Source: an uncultured Flavobacteriaceae bacterium
GTDB lineage: Bacteria; Bacteroidota; Bacteroidia; Flavobacteriales; Flavobacteriaceae
DNA: 20,749 bases
Assembly (NCBI GenBank): GCA_947311745.1
Contig: CAMZLT010000090.1
Span: 1-20,749 of the forward strand
Direction: 5' to 3'
Shown here: positions 1 to 7,749 of the stretch, in pieces
Position numbering within the stretch: the first letter of the stretch is position 1
How the letters are laid out: every line of letters starts with the position of its first letter
Program-made: the position numbers and the translations under genes
Notes under the pieces: model-generated
The model's database searches: none
What the model saw: the letters and a program-made list of their open reading frames with translations, nothing else
What the model was told of the DNA's origin: nothing

Positions 1-852
1 AGCTAAATGAGACGGAATAACAAAACGAGCTTTATCACCAACTTTTAACAATTGTATTCCTTCATCCCAACCAGCAATTACTTGTCCTACACCTAAAGTA
101 AAATCGATTGGCTGTTTACGTTGGTATGAAGAATCAAATACTTGCCCATCAGGAAGCATTCCTTTATAATGCACGGAAACCGTTTGTCCTTTTTCGGCTT
201 TTTTCCCACTTCCTTCTTGAATTATTTGATATCGTAATCCTGATTTTGTTTTTTCAAAACCAGCAGCTAGTGCATCTAAAGCAGCTTCTTGTTCTTTTTT
301 TGCCTGTTCGATACGTTTTTCTCTTTCGCCTTCAAAGGTACGAAAAGCTTCAATTGCATGAAATTTTTCAGCATCCTCTCCAACTGCAATTATTTCAATT
401 TCATTAATTAGATCGTCTTGTGTAATAGCATCTACAACATCTTGCCCTTCAATAACATTACCAAAAACAGTATGTTTATTATCTAACCATGGTGTTGGTG
501 TGTGTGTAATAAAAAACTGACTTCCGTTAGTGTTAGGTCCTGAATTAGCCATAGATAAAACACCTGGTTTATCGTGTTTTAAACTACTATCAAATTCGTC
601 TTCAAATTGATATCCTGGATTTCCTGTTCCTGTACCTTGTGGACAACCACCTTGTATCATAAAATCAGGAATAACTCTATGAAATTTCAAACCATTATAA
701 TATGGAGTGCCTTGTGACTTTGCTGAATTCTCCATATTTCCTTGTGCTAATGCTACAAAGTTACCAACTGTTCCTGGTGTTTTTTTGTACTCTAAAGCTA
801 CTAAAATATCGCCTTTACTTGTTTTAAATTTTGCGTATAATCCGTCTTTCAT
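1..852 (-). CDS. Cyclophilin-FKBP fusion peptidyl-prolyl isomerase (partial, C-terminus beyond window)
   Basis: Peptidyl-prolyl cis-trans isomerase with two unrelated catalytic domains. The frame is open from ATG at 852 to the window edge, giving 284 codons. Residues 5-158 are a cyclophilin: FHRVIPDFMIQGG holds the Arg59, Phe64 and Gln67 equivalents of human CypA Arg55, Phe60 and Gln63, and GSQFFITHTPTPWLDNKHT has Trp122, equivalent to the cyclosporin-contacting Trp121. A charged, probably helical linker (about 160-198) follows, then an FKBP domain from about 205: VHYKG (Tyr229), VFDSS (Phe239, Asp240) and GQVIAGWDEG (Val258, Ile259, Trp262). The FKBP C-terminal strands lie outside the window. 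No signal peptide is visible, so it is probably cytoplasmic. It is transcribed alone, from a promoter just upstream. The cyclophilin-then-FKBP order is known as CFBP in some flavobacteria and spirochaetes. Family call very secure. Confidence 0.93.
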   Translation of the reverse strand, partial: MKDGLYAKFKTSKGDILVALEYKKTPGTVGNFVALAQGNMENSAKSQGTPYYNGLKFHRVIPDFMIQGGCPQGTGTGNPGYQFEDEFDSSLKHDKPGVLSMANSGPNTNGSQFFITHTPTPWLDNKHTVFGNVIEGQDVVDAITQDDLINEIEIIAVGEDAEKFHAIEAFRTFEGEREKRIEQAKKEQEAALDALAAGFEKTKSGLRYQIIQEGSGKKAEKGQTVSVHYKGMLPDGQVFDSSYQRKQPIDFTLGVGQVIAGWDEGIQLLKVGDKARFVIPSHLA

Positions 853-874
853 TTGTATAAAATTTATGATTTTG

Positions 875-882
875 CAAAGATA
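875..882 (-). promoter_or_regulatory. -7 promoter element of the cyclophilin-FKBP gene
   Basis: On the minus strand this reads TATCTTTG, a perfect match to the Bacteroidota -7 consensus TAnnTTTG, 22 bases upstream of the ATG at 852. No clear -33 TTG is seen at the usual spacing, so the call rests on the -7 match and its position. Confidence 0.55.
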
Positions 883-967
883 GGTTTTAATTTTGAAATA
901 TTTTTTTAGTATTGATGATTTCTATGACTGAATTTCATTTATAAAAATCAATTAACAAGCCCTATCT

Positions 968-1270
968 TTAATTAGATTTATTAAGTTTTGTAATTCCTTT
1001 TTTTATCAAAATTTGAAAAAATATTGCTCCGAAAATAGCCGTTATTACATATATTCCAAACAAATACCAATCAAAGTAATTATTTTGAAATATTTTAAAT
1101 GGATTTACACCAAATCTACCTATGAGTTTAGTAAAAAAAATACTTCCGAAAACGCCAATAATTGCATTACCAAGTAAACCTACGGAATAGTTATTTTTAA
1201 AATACCCAAAAACATAAGCACTTATTATTCCTATGAAAACACCAATTATAGCTATTAAAGAAGGATTCAT
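968..1270 (-). CDS. Small three-helix membrane protein, third gene of the cyd operon
   Basis: A 100-residue, strongly hydrophobic protein of unknown function. Three membrane segments can be seen, about residues 4-23, 31-51 and 69-91, with lysines and arginines between them and a basic tail (KKGITKLNKSN). The stretch around SVGLLGNAIIGVFGSIFF resembles the glycine-rich helix of the GlsB/YeaQ/YmgE small membrane protein family, but the match is loose and I would not assign it on sight. It starts 12 bp after the cydB stop on the same strand, so it is almost certainly cotranscribed with cydAB. It is far longer than CydX (about 40 residues, one helix) and is not that subunit. It could be an oxidase accessory protein or a passenger. 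Confidence 0.7.
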   Translation of the reverse strand: MNPSLIAIIGVFIGIISAYVFGYFKNNYSVGLLGNAIIGVFGSIFFTKLIGRFGVNPFKIFQNNYFDWYLFGIYVITAIFGAIFFQILIKKGITKLNKSN

Positions 1271-1282
1271 TTTTAATTATTT

Positions 1283-2356
1283 TTAGTGTCCGTAATCATG
1301 ATTATCTATTTTTCCCTTTAATAATCTTTTTTGTACAATTAAGTAGATAACCATTAAAATAATTCCGATAATTCCCCAAACAAAAGCAGCAGATAAGCCA
1401 TACGAACTTGCTGCTGTATTATAAATTGTTAGCGATTCTATTTCTTTATGGATAGAAGGTAGTATTACAGGAAATAGAGAAGCTAAAGTACTTGTAATTC
1501 CGCCAAGAATTACCAAAGTTGATAAAATAAAACCTGTAATTTCATTTTTAAACTTCTTAATATTTAACAACCCAAACAATCCTACAAAATAAATTATCGG
1601 AAAAATTAAAAGCAATAAATGATTTTTAAAATTATCTAAAGCATTCGGATTTATTTTCACCCAAACCAATAGCGATAAAAAAGTAAGAACAATCAAAACA
1701 ATAGTTAATTTAAAAATAACTTTTTTTAGTTTTTTATTTATTGAAGAATTCGTTTTATAGATAATCCAATTTGCACCATGAATAGCTAAAGTAACAACTG
1801 AAATAAAACCAATAATAACCGTAAACCAATCTAAAACCCCTGGATGCGTGGTTAAAGGACTAAAACTACTATCCCATAATGGCAAGAAAAAAAAGTGATT
1901 TTCGTATTTTGAAATACCATTTTCAAAACCTCCTAAATTTACACCTCTAACAATATTTCCTAAACCAACTCCAAAGAAAAATGCTAAAAGCAAACTAGAA
2001 ACACCAAATGAGGCATCCCAAATATTTTTCCACATTTCGTAAGTAAACTGACTTCTAAATTCCAAACCAATAGCTCTAAAAACGATTAACCATAAAATGA
2101 TAATTAAAGGCAAATAAAAACCGCTAAAAACCGACGCATAATACGTAGGAAACGCCATAAACAGCATACCTCCAGCTACAACAAGCCAAACCTCATTTGA
2201 ATCCCAAAACAAACCAGCTGCTTTTGCGATAACTTCTTTATCGTTTTCTTTTTTGGCAAAAAATAAATGAATAATTCCTGTACCAAAATCGTAGCCATCT
2301 AAAATAAAAAAGATAGCTAAAATCACAGCAATAATAATAAACCAATATACTTCCAT
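1283..2356 (-). CDS. cydB: Cytochrome bd quinol oxidase subunit II
   Basis: Second membrane subunit of cytochrome bd oxidase, the high-affinity terminal oxidase that reduces O2 to water with electrons from quinol (menaquinol in this phylum) in the inner membrane. The 357-residue length is normal. The N-terminus carries the family pattern ILDGYDFGTG (about 18-27), then FWDSNEVWLVVAGG (about 50-63) with the conserved Trp-Asp of the membrane proton path, then the FSGFYLPLI and RAIGLEFR stretches. Eight or nine hydrophobic helices are visible. The start lies 2 bp after the cydA stop, so the two are translated from one message. No heme ligands are expected in this subunit. Assignment secure. Confidence 0.96.
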   Translation of the reverse strand: MEVYWFIIIAVILAIFFILDGYDFGTGIIHLFFAKKENDKEVIAKAAGLFWDSNEVWLVVAGGMLFMAFPTYYASVFSGFYLPLIIILWLIVFRAIGLEFRSQFTYEMWKNIWDASFGVSSLLLAFFFGVGLGNIVRGVNLGGFENGISKYENHFFFLPLWDSSFSPLTTHPGVLDWFTVIIGFISVVTLAIHGANWIIYKTNSSINKKLKKVIFKLTIVLIVLTFLSLLVWVKINPNALDNFKNHLLLLIFPIIYFVGLFGLLNIKKFKNEITGFILSTLVILGGITSTLASLFPVILPSIHKEIESLTIYNTAASSYGLSAAFVWGIIGIILMVIYLIVQKRLLKGKIDNHDYGH

Positions 2357-2358
2357 AA

Positions 2359-3687
2359 TTAATGTTTTTGATTTGGACCTTGATGAATGGTTTTTCCAAC
2401 CAAAACAAGAAATAATAAACCTAATAATAAATACAATGCAACAAAACCTAATAAGGTAAATAAGGTGTTTCCTGAAGAAACAGTTGGTGATACTCCATCA
2501 ATTGTTTTTAATAAACCATACACTAAATAAGGCTGCCTGCCTAGTTCTGCAGTGTACCAACCTGTAATGTTTGCTATATACGGAAACGGAATCAAAAAGA
2601 ACAGTACCCAAAGTAACGGTTTAAACGTATACAATTTTTTCCGCCATAAAAGGAATACAGCAAAAAACATCACAGTAATAAAAATAGTTCCTAAACCAAC
2701 CATAATATGATATGAATAGTAAAGAGCAGGTATGTTACTTGGTAATTCCTCTTTTTTAAATTGATCCATTCCTTTAATTTGTTTATCCCAATCTTGATAG
2801 GTCAAAAAACTTAATACATTAGGAACAGCGATTTTATTATCTAACTTTTTTTCACACATATTTGGCTGTCCGATAAGTACAATTTCTGCACCAGCATTTT
2901 CTGTTTCAAAAATACCTTCCATTGCTGCGAAACTTGCAGGTTGAAATTTTGCTACATTTTTCGCATTCCAATCACCAGTAGGAAAAGCAACTAACAAGCT
3001 AGATGCAAGTCCGAAAATAACACCTGTTTTTAAAAACAGCTTACCATAGTTAACATTTTTATTTCGTAAAATATAAAAAGCACCAATACTAGCTACTAAA
3101 AACGATGAAGTAACCATAGATGCTAATTGATTATGTAAAAAAGCTGGTATTAACCAAGGATTTTTAAATAATTCTGAAAAATTTTGAAGGACATATTTAC
3201 CATTTTCTAAAATTTCAAAACCAACAGGATGTTGCATCCAAGCATTGGTTGCTAAAATAAGGTAACCACTTGCCCAAGAGCCTAAAAACACTAAAAATCC
3301 TGTTAAAAAATGGAGTTTTTGTCCCATTAATTTTTCACCAAAAATAAAAAGTGCTAAAAAAGAGGATTCTAAGAAAAAAGAAAACATTCCTTCCATTGCA
3401 AGTGTTTGTCCGATAATTCCACCTGTAAGCTCTGAAAATTTTGCCCAATTTGTTCCGAATTGAAATTCCATCGGAATACCAGTAACTACTCCCATTGTAA
3501 AATTAACTGCAAAAATTTTCATAAAAAATTTAGCAGCATTGTTATACTCTTCTACCTTATTTCGCAAATATTTCCATTTAAAATATACAATAATCAAGGA
3601 CAAACCCATTGTTAATTGCGGAAATAAATAATGAAACGTAATGGTAAAAGCAAATTGTAACCTATCGTAAAATATAATATCTTCCAT
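2359..3687 (-). CDS. cydA: Cytochrome bd quinol oxidase subunit I (short Q-loop)
   Basis: Catalytic subunit of cytochrome bd oxidase, holding hemes b558, b595 and d. Visible residues matching E. coli CydA are His19 (in FHYLFPQ), Glu99 and Glu107 (AMEGMFSFFLESSF), His185 (FLHNQLAS) and Met329 (YSYHIMVGLG), the known heme ligands and heme-pocket acids, plus the late motif GWYTAELGRQP. At 442 residues it is about 80 shorter than the E. coli protein, so it is of the short Q-loop type. In the quinol loop Glu257 is kept (FAAMEG) but the position of E. coli Lys252 is Ser252. It is first in the operon cydA-cydB-small membrane protein and reads away from priA; the shared upstream region holds palindromes that could bind an oxygen or redox regulator. 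Confidence 0.97.
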   Translation of the reverse strand: MEDIIFYDRLQFAFTITFHYLFPQLTMGLSLIIVYFKWKYLRNKVEEYNNAAKFFMKIFAVNFTMGVVTGIPMEFQFGTNWAKFSELTGGIIGQTLAMEGMFSFFLESSFLALFIFGEKLMGQKLHFLTGFLVFLGSWASGYLILATNAWMQHPVGFEILENGKYVLQNFSELFKNPWLIPAFLHNQLASMVTSSFLVASIGAFYILRNKNVNYGKLFLKTGVIFGLASSLLVAFPTGDWNAKNVAKFQPASFAAMEGIFETENAGAEIVLIGQPNMCEKKLDNKIAVPNVLSFLTYQDWDKQIKGMDQFKKEELPSNIPALYYSYHIMVGLGTIFITVMFFAVFLLWRKKLYTFKPLLWVLFFLIPFPYIANITGWYTAELGRQPYLVYGLLKTIDGVSPTVSSGNTLFTLLGFVALYLLLGLLFLVLVGKTIHQGPNQKH

Positions 3688-3724
3688 ACTGCAAATTTAA
3701 ACATATTTTTTTGATGAAATGCTA

Positions 3725-3732
3725 CAAATGTA
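3725..3732 (-). promoter_or_regulatory. Probable -7 promoter element of the cyd operon
   Basis: The minus strand reads TACATTTG, matching TAnnTTTG, 37 bases upstream of the cydA ATG. A TTG trinucleotide lies 23 bases further upstream on the same strand, the upper limit of the known -33/-7 spacing. A 12-bp palindrome fills part of the spacer. A second TAAATTTG on this strand at 3787-3794 is an alternative. Confidence 0.5.
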
Positions 3733-3744
3733 ACACTATAGTGT
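3733..3744. promoter_or_regulatory. Perfect 12-bp palindrome in the cyd promoter (candidate operator)
   Basis: ACACTATAGTGT is self-complementary over 12 bases and abuts the upstream edge of the putative cyd -7 element, between it and the -33 position. A dimeric regulator bound here would block or remodel RNA polymerase. It does not fit the FNR (TTGAT-N4-ATCAA) or Rex consensus, so the protein that reads it, if any, is unknown. Confidence 0.4.
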
Positions 3745-3785
3745 AATAAATGTTGCAATAAACTCTTTCTGCAAAAGATTAAAAA

Positions 3786-3822
3786 ACAAATTTACATTTC
3801 TAAATAATTAATGTAAATTTGT
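3786..3822. repeat. 13-bp perfect inverted repeat with a TAAATTTG box on each strand
   Basis: Arms 3786-3798 and 3810-3822 are exact reverse complements around an 11-base AT-rich spacer. Each arm contains TAAATTTG, the Bacteroidota -7 element: on the plus strand at 3814-3821 pointing at priA, on the minus strand at 3787-3794 pointing at cydA. It may be a back-to-back promoter pair or an operator. It is not a normal terminator, as it lies upstream of both genes. Confidence 0.6.
3814..3821 (+). promoter_or_regulatory. -7 promoter element of priA
   Basis: TAAATTTG, a perfect TAnnTTTG match, ends 26 bases before the GTG start of priA and would give a leader of about 20 bases. It is the right arm of the inverted repeat. 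There is no obvious -33 TTG. Confidence 0.55.
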
Positions 3823-3847
3823 ATAATTACCAACTAAAAAATATTTC

Positions 3848-6298
3848 GTGCATAAAAATTACATAAACGTTATTTTACCAAGACCATTAGAAAGGTTATT
3901 TACTTACGAAATTACCCAAGCAGAAGCTTCCTTTTTAAAGGTAGGAATGCGTGTTGCTGTACCATTTGGCAAAACAAAAATATACACTGCATTAGTAAAC
4001 GAAATTCACAAAAACGCACCTATTGGTTACGATGCAAAGCAAATATATCAAATTTTAGACGACAAACCAATTGTAACCGAAATACAATTAAAACACTGGA
4101 AATGGATTGCCGATTATTACCTATGTACCCTAGGTAATGTCTTACGTGCAGGATTACCATCCTTATTTTTGCTAGAAAGTGAAACCTTAGTCGTTCGTAT
4201 AGAGAATTTTACCGATTATCAAAATTTAAACGACGAGGAATATTTAATTTACGAAGCCTTACAACGACAAGCTATTTTAAAGATTGATGAAGTTGTTGCT
4301 ATATTAGACAAAAAAAAGATTTTGCCTATTTTAGATTCTTTAATGGAAAAAGGAGTGCTTTCCGTAAAGGAAGAAATTTACGAACAATACAAACCAAAAT
4401 TAGTAGAATATGTTCGTATAAATGATACGTATAATTCTGAAAATAATTTACACGAATTATTGAATAGTCTAACAAGAGCTGCAAAGCAAAAACAAGCAGT
4501 AATGCACTATTACACGCTAGAATCAAAAACTAAAAAACCTATTAAAGTAAAGACCTTACAAGAAATTGCAAAAGTTAATAAAAATATCATTAAAGCATTA
4601 GTTACTAAAAATATTTTTGAAATTTACACCATTCAAGTAGATCGTGTTAATTTTAAAAAATCAAAAGATTCTTTAACAGAATTAACCCATTTTCAAGAAA
4701 AAGCACGCTTAGAAATAAACGAAAATTTTATAAAAAGAGATATTGTTTTATTTAAAGGTATTACCTCTAGCGGAAAAACCGAAATTTACAGCAAATTAAT
4801 AAACAAAACCATAGAATCTGGTAAGCAAGTATTGTATTTAGTTCCTGAAATTGGCTTGACCACACAGTTAATTGAACGACTAAAATTATATTTTGGCGAT
4901 AAAATTTCGGTATTTCATTCTAAATACTCATTAAATGAAAGGGTAGAAGTTTGGAAAAACCTACTCCATAATAAAGAAAAAACACAATTAATTTTAGGAG
5001 CAAGATCATCCATATTTTTACCTTTTACAAACTTAGGCTTAATTGTAATTGACGAAGAACACGAGCAATCATACAAACAATTTGAACCTGCACCAAGATA
5101 TCACGCAAGAGATTCGGCAATTGTATTAGCAAAATTACATCAAGCAAAAGTATTATTAGGTTCTGCAACACCATCTGTTGAAAGCTACTACAATGCAAAA
5201 AAAAATAAATACGGGTTTGTACATTTAAACCGACGCTTCGGCAATGTCTTATTACCAGAAGTAGAATTGGTTGATATTAAGGAAAAATATCGCAAAAAAA
5301 GAATGACTGGAAATTTTTCGGACAAAATGATACTGTTAATTCAAGATGCCTTAGACGAAAAGGAGCAAGTAATCATATTTCAAAATCGACGAGGCTTCGC
5401 TCCTATTGTTACTTGTAATACTTGCGGTGTTTCTCCTGAATGTCCAAATTGCGATGTAAGTTTAACCTATCATAAATTTCGTAGTGAATTGCGTTGCCAT
5501 TATTGCAATTATTATCGTTCTATGCCTAAGACCTGTGGTGCTTGTGGTGGCACTAGTCTTAGCACAAAAGGTTTCGGAACAGAACAAATAGAACTAGAAG
5601 TACAATCTATTTTTCCGAATGCAAAAGTTGGCAGAATGGATTTAGATACCACAAGAGGAAAATATGCGTACTATAAAATTATACAAGAATTTCAAGAACA
5701 AGAAATTGACATTTTAGTAGGAACGCAAATGTTAGCAAAAGGCTTAGATTTTGAAAATGTTTCGCTTGTTGGTGTATTAAACGCCGATAATATGCTTAAT
5801 TATCCTGATTTCAGAGCACACGAACGCAGTTACCAAATGTTAGTACAAGTTTCTGGTAGAGCTGGACGCTTTAAAAAAAGAGGAAAAGTAGCCATCCAAA
5901 CCTACAATCCATATCATCAAATATTGCAACAAGTAACTACAAATGATTATGATAACATGTTTAAACAACAGCTGCAAGAACGCTACGAACATAAATATCC
6001 ACCTTTTACACGAACGGTTAAAGTAACCCTAAAACACAAAGATTACAACAAGGTAAATCGTGCTAGTGAGTGGTTGGTAAACTCATTACGAAATCAATTT
6101 AAAGATTCTGTTTTAGGACCTTCAACCCCATCTATCGCAAGAGTACGAAATCAATACATAAAACATATTTTAATCAAACTACCTACGAATAAAACATTAA
6201 AAAATTATAAAGAAATTATAAAAAAAATACGTCTTTCTTTTCAAGCCATTGGCGAGTTTAGAGCTGTTAGATTAATTTTTGATGTGGATGATTATTAA
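3848..6298 (+). CDS. priA: Primosomal replication-restart helicase PriA
   Basis: ATP-dependent 3'-to-5' DNA helicase that recognises abandoned forks and starts loading of the replicative helicase. The 816-residue protein has, in order, the N-terminal 3'-end-binding domain (VILPRPLERLFTYE, about 1-105), a winged-helix region, Walker A GITSSGKT (304-311), the DEEH box (402-405), GSATPS (about 438-443), a double zinc site at 523-567 made of CNTC, CPNC, CHYC and CGAC (eight cysteines), and GTQMLAKGLDFENV with VSGRAGR in the second RecA lobe. The start is GTG: upstream in frame a stop is met before any ATG, and the protein begins directly with the family's usual first strand. It is about 80 residues longer than E. 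coli PriA, mostly in the region before Walker A. No Shine-Dalgarno sequence is seen. It stands alone, convergent with the next gene. Confidence 0.97.
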   Translation: MHKNYINVILPRPLERLFTYEITQAEASFLKVGMRVAVPFGKTKIYTALVNEIHKNAPIGYDAKQIYQILDDKPIVTEIQLKHWKWIADYYLCTLGNVLRAGLPSLFLLESETLVVRIENFTDYQNLNDEEYLIYEALQRQAILKIDEVVAILDKKKILPILDSLMEKGVLSVKEEIYEQYKPKLVEYVRINDTYNSENNLHELLNSLTRAAKQKQAVMHYYTLESKTKKPIKVKTLQEIAKVNKNIIKALVTKNIFEIYTIQVDRVNFKKSKDSLTELTHFQEKARLEINENFIKRDIVLFKGITSSGKTEIYSKLINKTIESGKQVLYLVPEIGLTTQLIERLKLYFGDKISVFHSKYSLNERVEVWKNLLHNKEKTQLILGARSSIFLPFTNLGLIVIDEEHEQSYKQFEPAPRYHARDSAIVLAKLHQAKVLLGSATPSVESYYNAKKNKYGFVHLNRRFGNVLLPEVELVDIKEKYRKKRMTGNFSDKMILLIQDALDEKEQVIIFQNRRGFAPIVTCNTCGVSPECPNCDVSLTYHKFRSELRCHYCNYYRSMPKTCGACGGTSLSTKGFGTEQIELEVQSIFPNAKVGRMDLDTTRGKYAYYKIIQEFQEQEIDILVGTQMLAKGLDFENVSLVGVLNADNMLNYPDFRAHERSYQMLVQVSGRAGRFKKRGKVAIQTYNPYHQILQQVTTNDYDNMFKQQLQERYEHKYPPFTRTVKVTLKHKDYNKVNRASEWLVNSLRNQFKDSVLGPSTPSIARVRNQYIKHILIKLPTNKTLKNYKEIIKKIRLSFQAIGEFRAVRLIFDVDDY

Positions 6299-6347
6299 TA
6301 CCAAATTAATTTTACTATTATTTTAAAAATTATACCTTACAATACTA

Positions 6348-7265
6348 CTATAATGCATCATAAGCAACATACAAACTTAAAAGACCTTCTTGATAATTCG
6401 GATTGGTATCATCATCAATAAAAAAGTTATAATTTATATAACCATAACCGTCATTTGCCCAATCTGTCCCCCAAGAATTCACAAATTTAAAAGCGTTTAA
6501 ATCATCATCATAACCAACAATTAAAACTGCTTGCATCATATTACTATCAGGAATATTTTCATTATAAATATAAACTTCATCTGCATTTACAGGTCTTGCA
6601 AACTTAAAATCTACATCTATTTTAATTCCCATTATAATCGGAGTATTTTGTGTAAGCAAACTTTTTACTATATCTATAGTGCTTTCCGTTAAGGAATTAT
6701 CACGTACATTATGATAACTTTCAATTTTATTGATATTGGCAAGTTCTAATTGCTCTGCTGTTGGTTCATTTGTACAATTATCCGCAGAATACGGAAATTC
6801 TTCCCATGTTGTAGTGCCTGTATATTTTAGATTATATAAAGCATCTTCTATTGAAATACCTTGGTTACAATTATCGTTTGTTTTGGTTTGCTTATAAATA
6901 AACGAAGGACTCATTACTTCGGTATTGGTAAGATACTCGTAATAGTTTTGCATTTTTTCTTGATACGATTTTAAATAATAGGTTGTAGCAAATGCAACAG
7001 AACTTTTTTGTTCACCTTGATTTAAAACAGGTGGCATATTTGACGATAAATCAAAAGAATTGGGTAAATTATTATTTACAATAAAAGTATCAGGCATTGC
7101 CTCTGCTTGTTCTAAAACAGTAAACGATTGCACCAAACCAGTAAATCTTGGTTCTCCTAAATTTGGCTCTGGCTGTTCAATAGTTATAGGATTTATAGTG
7201 GAATTATCTTCATTACAATTTAAAAATAAAAATGGTATTGCAAATATAAAAAGTATTTTTTTCAT
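6348..7265 (-). CDS. Papain-fold (peptidase C1-like) lipoprotein lacking catalytic Cys and His
   Basis: A 305-residue exported protein with the papain fold but, apparently, no peptidase activity. The N-terminus is a signal peptide ending in FLFLNC, so Cys17 is the likely lipidation site; the acidic NED after it resembles surface-export signals of flavobacterial lipoproteins. The papain start motif is recognisable as PVLNQGEQKSSVAFA (80-94), with the oxyanion Gln83 kept but Ser89 at the position of the nucleophilic Cys. Near the C-terminus, MQAVLIVGYDD (244-254) has Gln245 where the catalytic His belongs, while Asn263 and Trp265 of VNSWGTDW are intact. Both changes were read directly from the DNA and the frame is otherwise clean, so this is a folded pseudoenzyme, not a decayed gene. 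It may bind peptides or regulate a true protease. It lies 79 bp downstream of the SRPBCC gene and may have its own weak promoter. Confidence 0.85.
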   Translation of the reverse strand: MKKILFIFAIPFLFLNCNEDNSTINPITIEQPEPNLGEPRFTGLVQSFTVLEQAEAMPDTFIVNNNLPNSFDLSSNMPPVLNQGEQKSSVAFATTYYLKSYQEKMQNYYEYLTNTEVMSPSFIYKQTKTNDNCNQGISIEDALYNLKYTGTTTWEEFPYSADNCTNEPTAEQLELANINKIESYHNVRDNSLTESTIDIVKSLLTQNTPIIMGIKIDVDFKFARPVNADEVYIYNENIPDSNMMQAVLIVGYDDDLNAFKFVNSWGTDWANDGYGYINYNFFIDDDTNPNYQEGLLSLYVAYDAL

Positions 7266-7344
7266 GTTTTTGTAAATTATTTAAGGGATAAAATTATAAC
7301 TTTTTTTAGGATAAAAAAAATGAACTTCTTTAAACACCTTTAAA

Positions 7345-7731
7345 TTATAGTTTTTGAATATTATTACTCAACGTATCAATAAATTTTTGAAGTGGTTTTT
7401 TTACCATCATACTAATCATTGGATTAAATTTTCCGTTAAAATCAAAATTTGCACTAGCTGAATCGCCATTTTCTTTAATATTAACCGTTAAAGTAAAAGG
7501 AAACTGTTCACTTGCCGATCCTAACGATATTTTTGAAAACGGAATTTTTTCTGCCAATTTTAACTTTATCGTTGGCATACCTTTTAATGCAAACAAAAAA
7601 CCATTTTCGGTAATTTCAAACTTATCCGTGTTTTCTGGCATTAATTGCTCAAAATTATTAAAATCTGATAAAAAATTATACAATTCCTCTGCGGATTTTT
7701 TCACTTGAATTTCTGGAGTACTTAGGTTCAT
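7345..7731 (-). CDS. SRPBCC-fold protein, ligand unknown
   Basis: A 128-residue soluble protein that looks like the START/Bet v 1-like (SRPBCC) fold: an opening strand with paired helices (VKKSAEELYNFLSDFNNFEQLMP, interrupted here as residues 10-32), alternating beta strands through about 100, and a long C-terminal helix from about 104 (SMMVKKPLQKFIDTL). Such proteins hold a hydrophobic ligand in the cavity between sheet and helix. No catalytic residues stand out. It starts 18 bp after the crp/fnr-like stop, on the same strand, so the two are cotranscribed. Function is unknown; the fold call is from length and pattern only. Confidence 0.8.
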   Translation of the reverse strand: MNLSTPEIQVKKSAEELYNFLSDFNNFEQLMPENTDKFEITENGFLFALKGMPTIKLKLAEKIPFSKISLGSASEQFPFTLTVNIKENGDSASANFDFNGKFNPMISMMVKKPLQKFIDTLSNNIQKL

Positions 7732-7749
7732 TTTTAATATTTATGTTTT

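Noticed and set aside
108..407. Plus-strand 99-codon open frame
   Set aside because: It lies antisense to the cyclophilin-FKBP gene, whose domains are unmistakable; its own translation is a run of Leu, Phe and Gln with no family character.
968..1270. CydX subunit of cytochrome bd
   Set aside because: CydX is about 40 residues with one helix; this protein has 100 residues and three helices.
6299..6347. Terminator between the convergent priA and papain-like genes
   Set aside because: The 49-bp gap is AT-rich but I could not find a stable stem followed by a T-run.
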